From the NCBI GenBank assembly GCA_024734495.1, contig JALMQS010000153.1:13916299-13980298 (forward strand): a DNA stretch of 64,000 bases, read 5' to 3'. The first letter of the stretch is position 1, and each line of letters starts with the position of its first letter. A program made the translations under genes and the position numbers. Below are positions 31,990-43,388 of this stretch, one piece after another. This DNA is from Forficula auricularia. Lineage: Eukaryota > Arthropoda > Insecta > Dermaptera > Forficulidae. The notes under the pieces were generated by a model. That model saw only the letters and a list, made by a program, of their open reading frames with translations. It was not told the DNA's origin and searched no databases.

Positions 31990-34723
31990 AAAAAAGAACT
32001 CTTTTTTTATTTTGTAAATATGTTTTTTATATATATGGATAAAACCCCGTCATGTCTCGACGTTCTTTATAAATTTTTAGATACTCTCTATCTCTCTAAC
32101 TCTCTATCACTATCTCTCCATTAAAAAAAAGGAAAAATGAAAAAAAAAATCATTTTAAAATTTCTCCTCTTTGAAACAAAAAAAAAAAAAATTTGAAGAA
32201 AAAAAAATTCAAATTTTGAATCAGGACTTGTACAGATCGTCAAATTTCCCCCCTCATTCATTCATTATCTTATCTTACATCACAAAAACAAATTAACAAA
32301 TAAATTTAAAAAAAAAAAAAAAAAATAAACATGAAACACAAATACAAAAAATTACACTTTTTCACTACACCTTCTTGTACACTCAACCAAAATTTTACAA
32401 AAAACAAAAAAAAAAACAAAGGAAAAACAAAAAAAAGATATACATGTATAATAAAACGTTTTCTATAAATCTACGCATATATAAATATATATTAATATGT
32501 AAAAAAAAATATTGATATATATCTATATATATATTTCACAAACTAAAGTACAAAATATCTTAGGGTATCTTGCCAGATCCATTATTTTGATGCCCCGATC
32601 CATATATTTCGCTAAGTATATGGGAAAAATTTTTAAATTTTATGAAAGATCATATATATATATATATATAGAAATATTACAAAAAAATAAAATTTAAAAA
32701 AAAAATCATGTGCCAATGTTATTGTGTGTTAAATATCAATGTACTTAAAGAAAAAAAAACAAAAAAAAAACAAAAAAAAAACAACTAAATTCTCTGCCAA
32801 TTCTAATCGACTCTTAAAAAAATGTTGACTCGTGAACCCCCTTAGCTTTAAGCTTATCTAACTCTATCTCTTTTCACTATTTTTTATCATTCTAACTCTA
32901 TCTCTATGGCCGTCTTTTTCATTCTTGATGGGCGTTGTAAAGATGCAATCACCAATTATATGTTTTTCTTTTCAAGCCGATGGTCTGTTCTAAAAATTTT
33001 ATTTTTTTAGATATTAGTATATTGATCTTTAAGGACAAACCGTCCACTCTAATTACGTTATTAATATATAAATATATATTTAAAAAATATATATATTTCA
33101 TTTTCTCAGAGATCATCTAAATTTTTCCACCATCCCCCGCTCTCCCCCTGCAAAATCACTTTTTTAGATATCCAATACAAAAAAAACAAAAATAACACAA
33201 TCATCAAATCTTCTCACATTAGTCGAAATTTTTCTAGATACCAATTTTCTTCACAGTAGCCAAAAAAATATAATTGTTAACAAATGCAAAATTGTTGTAG
33301 ATAGAAACAAAACAAAACAAAAAAATAAATAAATAATACAAAACAAGAAACAGTCTTCCCTAGCTTGACACATTTCATGTTGCGTTTTTTTTTTTTTTTT
33401 TAATGTCAAACGCAACCCTTCAGGGCCTTGCAAAATAGAAAAACAAAATGTAGCATTTTTTAAACGTAACTCATCTCCGTGTGGCACAAATTTGGTGCGT
33501 ATACGATATGTGCTTTGTAAAATTTTTGATAATAAATCACTGAACAGTACAAATCTAGGGGAAAATGAATGGGAAAAAAAAATTTTTTGCTAATCTTTTT
33601 TTTTAATTTTTTTTTTCTAAGAACAAAAAAAACATTTTCCTTTGGACAATATCTTCTATTTTAATAGGAATAATATATAAATTATATTAATGTACCTAAA
33701 TAATAAATATTGTATTTATAATATATTAATAAATAAAATGATTAAATGATATCGAAGATGGAGATGAATTTTCGATTAGGTCATTTTAGACATCACTTTT
33801 TTTCGAAAATTGGGGCTCTAAAATGGCCATCAGGGCGCAAGAAAAGTACAAAATTTCCAATTTCAGAATGGTTCTCGTTAGACAAGGCATTGGGGGGAGG
33901 CTTCAAACAGACCTGCAGGACGGTATTTTTTAGATAGGAAATATAGTGACGCCAATTGGTGATAAGATTCCATTGCCCGTTTCTTAAGGGCAATATCATC
34001 ATCCATCATCTATCGCTACTTTCAAATATCTTTCTCTTCTTTCATTAACCAAGATCTAGGCTTAGTGAAAACAACCAACATGATGAAACAATTGTCTAAT
34101 TGGTGCCAAAGTCCGTCAAGACATTAGATTTGGATAGATGGTTGTCTGTGCCTAACCGCTATCAAATAGGCACATACACACACACACACACACATAATAT
34201 GTATAGCTATTTTTGCATTAAGATAGCTCTATATTATATATGTATAAATATATATATAAACACAAACACATATATATATTTTTCTGTTATCATTCACATT
34301 AGTCGTATATATATATATATCATCAAATAAATCGTCCCTTTTCCTCCCCAACCATTCACCCACCCCTAACTCTTTCTCTTTCTTATTCTCGCCCTATTTT
34401 TTGGATCCTTTAGTGACTAAGGATTTTTTTGGGAAATAAGATTAATATTAAACAAAAAAAAAATACAAATATCTTTCTAACTTTTTTGCATATCTCTTTT
34501 TTAATTAAAAAAAAAAAAAAGAAAAATCTTGTGATCGTGCGTTGGTCGATGTGTGACGTTTTTCTCTTCAATGTGATTGATTGGCTCGCGCAGATATTCA
34601 AGCGTGCTGTGAGATAAAATATTTATTTTTATTATTATTAATATTCGTGTTTTTTTCATTCTCTATATCTATCTCTTTCTGATTAGCTCGAGTAGATTTT
34701 TCATTTAAAGAAAAAAACTTAAT

Positions 34724-34754
<31 letters not shown>

Positions 34755-37700
34755 AACTCAACATTCCATATGTGGAAGAAAAATTATTATAATTATTATT
34801 ATTATTATTATTATAAATATTAAATTATGTAGATTTTTTAATAGATTAATTTTTAAGAGAAAAATAGTGTGAAAAAAATAAAAATTGGAGTTATTTATAA
34901 AAAAAAAAAAAGAAAAAGAAAGATGATAATAAGAAATATTGAAAAAAGTTATTTTTGTGATATGGTAACCAAAGAAAAATTTTGCGCTGCATTTAAGAAA
35001 CAGAAAATAATAAAAAAAAAACCAACCGGAATATAATGAGTACCTATCAAATTTGAATTAAATATTTATTTCTAAAAATTCATTGCCCAGGATGTTCGTT
35101 CGGTTCAAACATTTAATGATGTAGTAAGAGGATTAATTGAATTTACTTTTAGATATACAACATTTCGAAATCTATTTAATTTAATCCATTATCAAAGATT
35201 GATTTGAAACAAATCCCAGCATTTCCACCATGTTGGTGGAAGCTTGTGTATTACTGAGATGATTAAGATATAAAACCTTCATTATTTTAATTAATCTTAT
35301 TAATAATAATAATAATGGCTTTAGAAATATGACTAAAATTAAAATAAATTAATCCTCCGTCTACAGCTGAAACATCCTAAATATATTGTCATTAATTTCA
35401 TACCTTTTTTATTTCTATTCACAGCAGCTGTTCTTTTTTGTTTCTTAGATATATATATATATTAAAAAAATCATTGAACATTTCAATAGGAATTCACCAT
35501 TGAAATCCTCCTCCACTCCAAACCCTTCTTCATCACCATTACCTACCCCAACAACCCCTCTCTGTCTATTTCTCTTTATGTATCCCAGTATACCTAATCG
35601 CCCATCACTCTGTTGTTCTTTGTTGTTCGTTCGATGGTTGTATGTCTTCGATGGAACTCAAACTGGGACCAAATCTGAAGACGCCCGTAATCGCAGTCTT
35701 GATGTCCCCTGTATCTCTAACACCTCCCATCTCTATTCTAACTTTTATCAATGTTTTTCAATGTGTTTGTTCTCTGTTTGTTTAAAAGACAAAAAAATTG
35801 ATTAAAATTTATAATAGATAGGGAAAAATGTTCGTTCGCTCCCCACCCCCCCTTTGAGTGAGGGCACATATCATTAAATTTGATCTCTTCCCCTTTTTCA
35901 CTCTCTGACATTTACACACACACACACTCTATGTGCATATTCAATATCAAAAGGATCTCTTTTCATATGATAGAATAAAACAAATAGATTTATATACATA
36001 TATATATACAAAGAAAGATACAGATACATTTCATTTTATAACTACATCACAACGTTTCGATCTTTCTTCTCTAATGGTGCTATTTAATCTAGTCGTTTTC
36101 TCAAAATTTATCTGCAGAACTCAATCCGAGATTTTTTCTTTTCCTTTTTGTTCTATCATTGAACAAAGAGATTCCTATACAACAATACAAACAACATAAT
36201 TGGCAATTAGACCAATTGTTTTTTTAAAAAGACTTAAAAAAACATCATACATATATATCAATACATACATATATATAGTATACATCATCATGACAACATA
36301 CATTCAAATACAGGCCTACAATCAGAGGGTATATTTAGGGACAAACAAGAAAAAAAAACATTTTTTGGCATAATTATTCTATATTTACATGTATATATAA
36401 AAAATATATATATTTAACAATTTCTTTGTGTCAAATCTAGATTTTAAGGCGATGATGAAGAACGAAAAAAAAATTATATAAATATATATATATTCTATAT
36501 TAAAAAAAAACACAAAAAAAAATTTATATGAATTAAGGACTTAAAGGTTCGGCCATTCGATCATGCGCTCAATTGTTACTGGACCTGATTGATCATTTAA
36601 TGAATGGATCAATCAATCTATCGATTGGACGACCTGTTGATGTTTATGTGTGGGTCGATCCCTTTCCAAAATGGGTTCCATTTATTTCACCCCATCAGTA
36701 CTGTATATACATATCAACCCCCACAAACGTCCCTTTTCTTCCCTCTCCTCTGTTTTGTTTCATTATTTGTTTATTTCAAAAAAATCAAGCTTAAAAAGCT
36801 TTTTTTATACCACTCTATTTTTTTTAAATACGCTAAGAGTTTTAAGTTTGTTTTCCTCCCACTCCTTTCATTTTTGTTATATTATTTTTCATTCTGATTC
36901 TATTTTCTCAGACGCTTCGCATCTTCCTCTCCAATAAACCAATCCGAATATCAATTTTCTTTTAAGACAGGGCTTTCTATACTATTGTTCAATGTTAAAT
37001 AAATACAAAAAGAAAATATACTCACTTTTTTGTTTTGTTAATTAAAACAAAGCCCATGTCTTAAAAAATGATTTTAAAAAAATTTGTTTATTTTTTGCAA
37101 TTTTATATTTTAACTATTCTTTGTTGAGTTCATGGATGGTATAGATAGAGAATGAATTGGTTTTTCTTTATACGAAACACAGCAGCTTAACTCAAAGTTA
37201 TTAGAGTACACAGTTCGGCTCCAAACTTCTTGGTAAATTCGAGACTTAACGGAATGGTCTATTTAAAAAATAAATCATTCTCTGCCTCCCAGGAGAGAGG
37301 GAAGCCGCCATATTGATTATAACACCTGTGTACTTCTCAAAACTTGAAAGCAATACATATTTCTGAATCGGTTATGTAATACAAGTTTGTGGTACGAATT
37401 AATTAAACCAAAATAGCGATAATCGATTACGTCTCTAATAGATGTCGAAGCTAGAAATTGTTTTGAATTAATTAAATCAAATTACAAATCACTACATAAT
37501 AAAACTCATATAATATGTAACAAAACATTGTGTATCTAACAGAAAATTCATTGAATTATCTATTTAAACTATGCATGGATTTCATCGAAAATATCAATCT
37601 AATCAAAGAGATTTATTTATTTATTATTATTTATTTAAAACAAAAAACTTTTTAATTTGAACCCGACAATTGGGCATTGTTTTAATATATAGTATGTTCT

Positions 37701-38132
37701 ATTGTTACACTTAGTGTTTATTTATTATTATTATTTTAATTATATAATAATTATAATTATTATCTTTATTATTATTTTTTTATATCACATAACTATTACT
37801 ACTACTACTACTATTGTTATAACTTAGAAAGCGCTGTCTTAAAATAAATCTTAATTAAAAATATTGAATAAATAAATATATATATATATATATAAATATC
37901 TTGTTGAAACGCAACAACAAAAAATAAATATTAATAAGTGTCAAATTGAGAGAATCTCATAATAAAATACAAATAATCGGCTATGATGGACTTATTTCTA
38001 ATGTTGTTGTTGTTGTTGTGCTTGTTGTTGCGCTTCAAACTTTTTGTTCACATTCAACACATATTACTTCATACACACAAATACCATACAAACACACATT
38101 TAAAAAACAACACATAAATGGCATATTATTAT

Positions 38133-38135
<3 letters not shown>

Positions 38136-38192
<57 letters not shown>
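38136..38192. repeat. (TA)n microsatellite
   Basis: About 57 bp of uninterrupted TA dinucleotides. Antiparallel Ile-Tyr reading frames on both strands are repeat artefacts. Confidence 0.9.
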
Positions 38193-38195
<3 letters not shown>

Positions 38196-38997
38196 AAAGC
38201 AGCATACATTGCGTAAAGTTATTGTAAAATGGCCTGAACTTAAGCCAGGTAATTACGCTTGGCTTAACAAAAACAAACAAAAAAAATGAAAAATATAAGT
38301 ATATATTAAAAAAGTACAAAAAAATTAATAAAAATATATATTAAAAAAAATAACTACAAAAAAATCGAAAAAGTAAACTACAGATGCCTTTTGAAACAGT
38401 ACAACTCAAATGGGTACCAAAACGCCCATAACCAATAAATAAATAATGATGAAGATAATAATTCTTATAATATAAAAAGCTAACTTTTGTATACCTCATG
38501 GTACCTCAATATCAACGCAATCAGGTCGCATATATGATATATATATATATTTACAAACCTCCCGGCGCTACCTCATCTAAAAACCTCCATAGAGCATTTT
38601 AAACAATAGAGATTCAATAGTTATTATTCATGTTTTTTTTTAAATTATTTTATGACAAATACAGACACTCATATTGCAAATTTTATTATATAAATATTAA
38701 TTATAAAAAAAAAAAAAAAATGAAGAACTCTTATTATAAACAGCTAGCATATCAGTATATTGGGCAAAGCCCGCCGATTCATGTATTATTATATTCAAAT
38801 AGTTGGTGTATTAAATAAATTGTCGAAATAAAAAGTTCACTTCATTGCCAAATTGTATCCGTTCTGAATCCTTCCTTTGTTTTAGAGAAATTGAGGTAAG
38901 TATGATGATAATTTAAAATTAAACCCTTAATAGGAACAGTGCGTTACGACTTTATCGCCAACTGGCGACGAAAATGTAAGCTTTGGGGGATGATTTA

Positions 38998-39575
38998 AGC
39001 CCGGTTTACACCAGGCGTTTTTCGCTGATGGCAGCCTTGATGGCTTTCCTTGAGGGCTTGGCTGCCGCTAGATGTCGTGATAGATTTTTAGTTGTTGGCT
39101 TCACACTCTGCTATTTGCTGTAAGACTGGATTTATTCTAAAAGGAGGATCAGATGCGTGCGCACACAATCGCTCAGCAGTTGTCAAAAAAAAAATGACTG
39201 GCAATAATATAATTGGAGAGGTTATTAATCGTAGACGAACTGCAATTATTGCTTTTTTATTAATTTGTGAAAAACGGCGAAAACAAAAACGTTTGAACAA
39301 TCAGCCCAGACTGTGGTGTCGTCCATGGTTATTGCTGCTTCCCGATTGGATTACCATGCGCATGTCACCCACGTGATAAAATACTGCTTTCCGATTGGTT
39401 CTCTCCCTAATTTTCCAAGCAATCTATCAGGAGAAAATAGAACATGTTCTAATCACAAAATCCAACAAGTTAGCCAGCTACCCAGCCCTCAGTGACGTCA
39501 TTTTAAGCCTCTGGATCCATCCTAGCCAGCCATCTAGATTTCTATCAACAAAAAACGCCTGGTGTGAACCGGGCT
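38998..39575. mobile_element. PIF/Harbinger-type deletion derivative
   Basis: Ends AGCCCGGTTTACACCAGGCG and CGCCTGGTGTGAACCGGGCT are inverted repeats, flanked by TTA on both sides (38995-38997 and 39576-39578), the 3-bp target duplication of PIF/Harbinger. Inside, on the + strand at about 39225-39350, a basic stretch followed by PRLWCRPWLL resembles the N-terminal region of Harbinger transposases (RRxWVRPWL), but the catalytic core is absent. An internally deleted element that would depend on a helper. Confidence 0.75.
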
Positions 39576-39934
39576 TTATTAAACGTCCAAGATAAAGAGA
39601 CTCGCTCACGGCCCTCTAGGCTCCATGCAGGGTTTTATCTATGATATATACCAGGGGTGGCCATTAACCTTAACTTTGGGAGCCGGAAATTTATAAAATT
39701 GTTTCAAAGCGAGCCACATTGTTTGGACATTAATTAATGGTTTATTAAAAAAAGACAAATTTTTTATTTTATAAAATATAAATGAAGTAGGTAACATTTA
39801 TTTTTTGCTCTACTTAGTTATAACATTAGTGTTCAATTACAATAAAACAAAAGAAATAACATTTTACTTTTGAGAAGTGCTTTTACGAGTGTTCATATTG
39901 GCTGTTGGTTGTTGGAAATCTGGCTGATAAGACT

Positions 39935-40550
39935 GGTCGACAAAAAATTTCTCCCCGTAAACCTAACAATGGATTCCAGCAGAGTTTTATACGCTGATTA
40001 TCATGCAATTTCCCGATTTTTTTCCAACACGTCAAAGTTTTGATATTATCGGTCAAAATGACGAAAAAGGCCATTTTGACCTATTTTCTCATTAAATATT
40101 AAACAACAATATTTGAAATCAAAATATTTTGTCGACGTAATAGAAAACAGCTTCCTCTTTGATTTTGAAATTACCATTTGTTTTTAGCTCAATTAGAACT
40201 CGAGTTATAACTAAAAAACTAAAACTACGTGATTACAAAGGATAATAAAAACATAGATAAAACATAAGGTCTTAGTTTTTTATTTATAACTAGAGTTCTA
40301 ATTGAGTTAAAATCAAGTGGTAATTTGAAAATAAAAGAGGAAGCTGTTTTCTATTACGTCAATAAAATATTTTGATTTCAAATATTGGTGTTTAATATCT
40401 AATGGGACTCATAAATAGGTCAAAATGGCATTTTCGTCATATTGACCGATAATATCTCAAAACTCTGAGGTTTTGTAAAAAATCGGGAAAACTACTGGAA
40501 TCCATTTAGGTTTATTAGGGGAAATTTTGTTTAATTTTTGTCAAGCAGTG
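39935..40550. repeat. Fold-back element nested in the hAT relic
   Basis: Arms are mirrored through ATGGATTCCAGCAG, GGCCATTTTGACCTATT and GAAAACAGCTTCCTCTT (left) against CCTAAATGGATTCCAGTAG on the opposite strand (right). Spacer at about 40220-40260. Non-coding. Confidence 0.6.
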
Positions 40551-40555
40551 TAATT

Positions 40556-40836
40556 GGTAAGCGCAGTTCGCACGAGTTCACTTAAATGTTCATCAGTTAG
40601 TTCGGATCGATATTTAGATTTAATGAACTTAAGCGTTGAGTACAGTGATCCACACACATATGTAGTTCCTAATATTAAGATTAGTCTCTTAGAATACTCT
40701 TTTGTTAGTGGGTATTTTTCTTCTGGGACTTTCTTCCAAAACTCTATTGGCGAAACGCCACTTCCTTTAAATTTTTTTAATTCATTTATTAATATTTTAG
40801 ATCTGGGTTGATTTTGAAATAATTTCCATCTTTTTT
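40556..40836 (-). pseudogene. hAT transposase C-terminal (hATC) fragment
   Basis: On the minus strand about 90 codons remain open. Key strings are ELKKFKGSGVSPIEFWKKVP, EEKYPLTKEYSKRL, GTTYVCGSLYSTLKFIKSKY and LTDEHLSELVRTAL, the pattern of the hAT dimerisation domain in Buster/ZBED-like transposases (xxFWKKV...YPxL, S/T-x-F/Y-S-x-K-xIKSKYRSxLTDEHL). The DNA-binding BED domain and the catalytic part are missing and the frame ends where the nested repeat begins, so it cannot be active. The opposite-strand frame at 40554-40811 is a shadow of this fragment. Confidence 0.8.
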
Positions 40837-41189
40837 CAAAAAAGACCTAAAAAAAGATACTTAAACCTTTGCTTTCATTAATTATTATACTTTTTAAAAT
40901 CAATATTATTCAAGAAGGTTCAAGAGCCGCACGAGATTGACTGAAGAGCCGCATGCGGCTCGCGAGCCACGTTGTGGCCACCCCTGATATATACTATAAT
41001 ATAATATATACCCCAATTCCCCCAAATTATTTGAATAAATAAACACAAGAGAGCGCTACCTTCGGCATTAGTGCTGCCTCTATGCTTAACGCACGGTCCC
41101 TTTAATGATATTCAGAAAATGACTTCATATCATTAGGTATTAGCATTTAAGTATTAGTATTTTATTAATAACAGAAATAGTAGGAACTG

Positions 41190-41650
41190 GACAAAATTAA
41201 AAATAGAGTTTTTTATTAAATGTGCTAGACGTTTCGTCAATTTATTCTTACTTCCTCAGTGGCCTATTTTATCACTCATTGTCAAAAAACAATTTTACTA
41301 TAATATAAGACAAAACATAATTTATCTTTCATTAACATATTCTTGGCTCAAATTAATCAACAATCTTGGAAGATACTTTTTTTAAGAATTAAAAAAAATT
41401 TCTCGTCGTTTTTTTTTTTATTCAGAGATAACATGTGTAAATTGTTAAAGAAAAATCTCTTCCAAGATTGTTGATTAATTTGTAAGCCAAGAATGTTAAA
41501 GAAAGATTATTGATTTGTCGACTTATTAGTGAAATTTATTTTTGATAAATAGTGATAAAATGGGCCAATGAGAAAATAAGAATAAACTGCCGAAACGCGT
41601 GACACATTTAATAAAAAACTCTTGTTTTTTAATTTTATCCAGTTCCCTAC
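41190..41650. repeat. Palindromic element with CGAAACG motif in both arms
   Basis: Left GGAACTGGACAAAATTAAAA...GACGTTTCGTCAATTTATTC. Right ATAAACTGCCGAAACGCG...TTTTATCCAGTTCCCTAC. Inner arms CCAAGATTGTTGATTAATTT. The left arm on the minus strand has CTGAGGA upstream of GAAAC. Similar in form to the other hammerhead-like repeats. Confidence 0.6.
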
Positions 41651-41891
41651 TATTACAGATAATTTATACTCCCTCCGTCCGAAAATATGGTATACATTTT
41701 AATATTTTTTTTGTCTGAGAATATAGTATACATTTGCGAAAAAAATCAAATAAAACTAAAATTAAATATAGAAAAAATCTTAAATTCATTTTATTATCAC
41801 AAATAACTAAATACAAATAATTTTACTGTAATCTAAATTTAGTTAAAGCGATATTTAGTGCCTTGTTGAACGCTTCTTCAGAACATATATA

Positions 41892-42332
41892 CAGGGTGTT
41901 TCAGGAGGAATAGTAAATATTTTAGGAGGTGGTAGTATAGACGAATTGCAATAAAAAACGCCATATAACATGTGTCCAATTTTTATTGAGTACAGAGATA
42001 CAGCTGTTATTATGTAACCTAATATTGGCATACTCAGCATGTGTAAATAAATACGCGCGGCATGTTTAAACGCTACAGTACAGTAGACTTCACAATGGAA
42101 ACTTCAAAAACTAAAGCACAACTTCACAACTGGAACATCAACACTCTACTGCTGACATTCGATAAATACACCAATAGCAACCGGTGTACCAATACACGAA
42201 ACGAAAATGCATTGAACTCAGCTGTATCTCTGTACACAATAAAAATTGGACACATGTTATATGGCATTTTTTATGCAATTTGTCTATACTACCACATCCT
42301 AAAATATTTACTATTCCTCCTGAAATACCCTG
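41892..42332. mobile_element. Nested TIR element with CAGGGTGTTTCAGGAGGAAT ends
   Basis: Ends CAGGGTGTTTCAGGAGGAAT and ATTCCTCCTGAAATACCCTG, flanked by TA. Inner arms include AGCTGTATCTCTGTACACAA. Non-coding, probably a Tc1/mariner-class MITE inserted into the older element. Confidence 0.7.
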
Positions 42333-42355
42333 TATACCTACTTTTCAGCTAATCG

Positions 42356-42666
42356 ACCTTCACGGTGAAGTTTTATCTTTTTTACCTATTATCAGGGATT
42401 TCCCCTCCTTTCAACATAATTGATTCCATAAGCGTTTGTAATGTTATAAAAACTTTATCAAGAGTAGATATTTCTCTCTAGTTTATTAAATGCATCTTGA
42501 ACACATTCCATCAATTTTTATTAATACCACCGTGTTCTAATTTTTCTTTGTTCTTCAAATACTGTAATAGCTGTTGCAAGATGCCATAACGTTGTTCATA
42601 AGTCAATTGCTTCAATTTGACATCTCTTCTTTGTAAATTCACGTTATTTGAGTTAAAATTTTCCAT
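42356..42666 (-). pseudogene. Mariner (DD39D-like) transposase relic, internally deleted
   Basis: Reading down from ATG at 42664-42666, the frame gives NVNLQRRDVKLKQLTYEQRY and GILQQLLQYL, then a stop at about 42509-42511. LTxEQRxxIxxxLL is the start of the N-terminal helix-turn-helix of plant-type mariner transposases. Past the stop, other frames give ECVQDAFNKLERNI and TLDKVFITLQTLMESIMLKG, which resemble the extreme C-terminus (LxTLQxxMExIMxxxGGNxYKxPH). The catalytic DDD core between them is missing. Broken by stops and frameshift. Domain assignment is from memory of the family. Confidence 0.65.
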
Positions 42667-43388
42667 TTTGAAATTACAGCGGTGATTATTTTATTTTTCT
42701 TAAAAATACTAAACTTTGGTCTCCAAATTCCCTGGTTAACTCAAAATCAACGCCTGTCAAATATGTTAAGATATTTATTTATCAATGTGAACAATAACAA
42801 TATAATGAGTATTGTCAGTTGCTTTCGAATCTCGAAATAATCAAAGATTTTCTTTCAAATGTATACCATATTTTCGGACAGAGGGAGTATTTTTTTTTAT
42901 GACAAGAACTAAAAAAAAATATAATTTAGTGCCCAAAATAAAAGGTTTGGTATTTTTTAATATCCACTTGTCATCACTTTATACATTTTTATGTCACTAT
43001 AATTTTTTAAATTAATTAAAAATATCAAAGCATTAGAAAAAAATAACCGTCACACACAGGGGAAAATCAAAACCAATGCTCTTTAAAGAGTTAGTGAATG
43101 TCAATACAGGAAGTAGCTGGCCAATAAGGCTATATAAAAATTTTTCAAAGAGAGAAACAAAAAGGTTGTTCTCTGCTTGATGCAAATAAACATATACACA
43201 TATATATAAAATAAATTGTTTTTTAATTCTAAATGACTTTTGGCTAAGGAAGAAGAAAACATTTTCAATATATACGCGATACTGATCAAATGAAAAATAA
43301 TATTTATAATTTAAAAAAGACTGATGATGAAGGCCAAGCCTTCGAAACTATAGTCTCAAACAAATAAATAATATATATACATATATAT

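Larger units (their letters stand above)
29428..38990. other. TE-free AT-rich tract, candidate long 3' UTR and flanking DNA
   Basis: Almost 10 kb with no palindromes, SINEs or TIR elements of the kinds that crowd the rest of the window, and no convincing reading frame. Short frames here are low-complexity. It holds many homopolymer A/T runs, TA, TTA and CA microsatellites, and repeated TCTATCTCT motifs. AATAAA hexamers are frequent, so a transcript end cannot be chosen. A long 3' UTR of the Z3-like isoform and/or conserved regulatory DNA is an inference from position and TE exclusion. Confidence 0.4.
39652..40986 (-). mobile_element. hAT transposon relic with 8-bp target duplication
   Basis: Termini CAGGGGTGGCCATTAA and GTTGTGGCCACCCCTG are inverted repeats, flanked by ATATATAC on both sides (39644-39651 and 40987-40994), a perfect 8-bp target duplication. 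It carries a transposase C-terminal remnant on the minus strand (40556-40836) and is split by a nested palindrome (about 39935-40550). The related MITE at 50775-51248 has the CAG(A/G)GGTGG type of end. Confidence 0.85.
41669..42887 (-). mobile_element. Plant-type (Stowaway-like) mariner relic
   Basis: Termini CTCCCTCCGTCCGAAAATAT and its inverse ATATTTTCGGACAGAGGGAG are flanked by TA (41667-41668 and 42888-42889). CTCCCTCCGT is the classic Stowaway/plant mariner terminus. The minus strand holds fused N- and C-terminal transposase fragments (42356-42666). A second TA-flanked element (41892-42332) is nested within. Non-autonomous. Confidence 0.8.

Noticed and set aside
38035..38319. Frames with long Ile-Tyr runs on both strands
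   Set aside because: Translation of a (TA)n microsatellite.
42062..42423. + strand frames of 96 and 79 residues
   Set aside because: They cross the boundary of a nested MITE and have no recognisable domain; the opposite strand carries the transposase relic.
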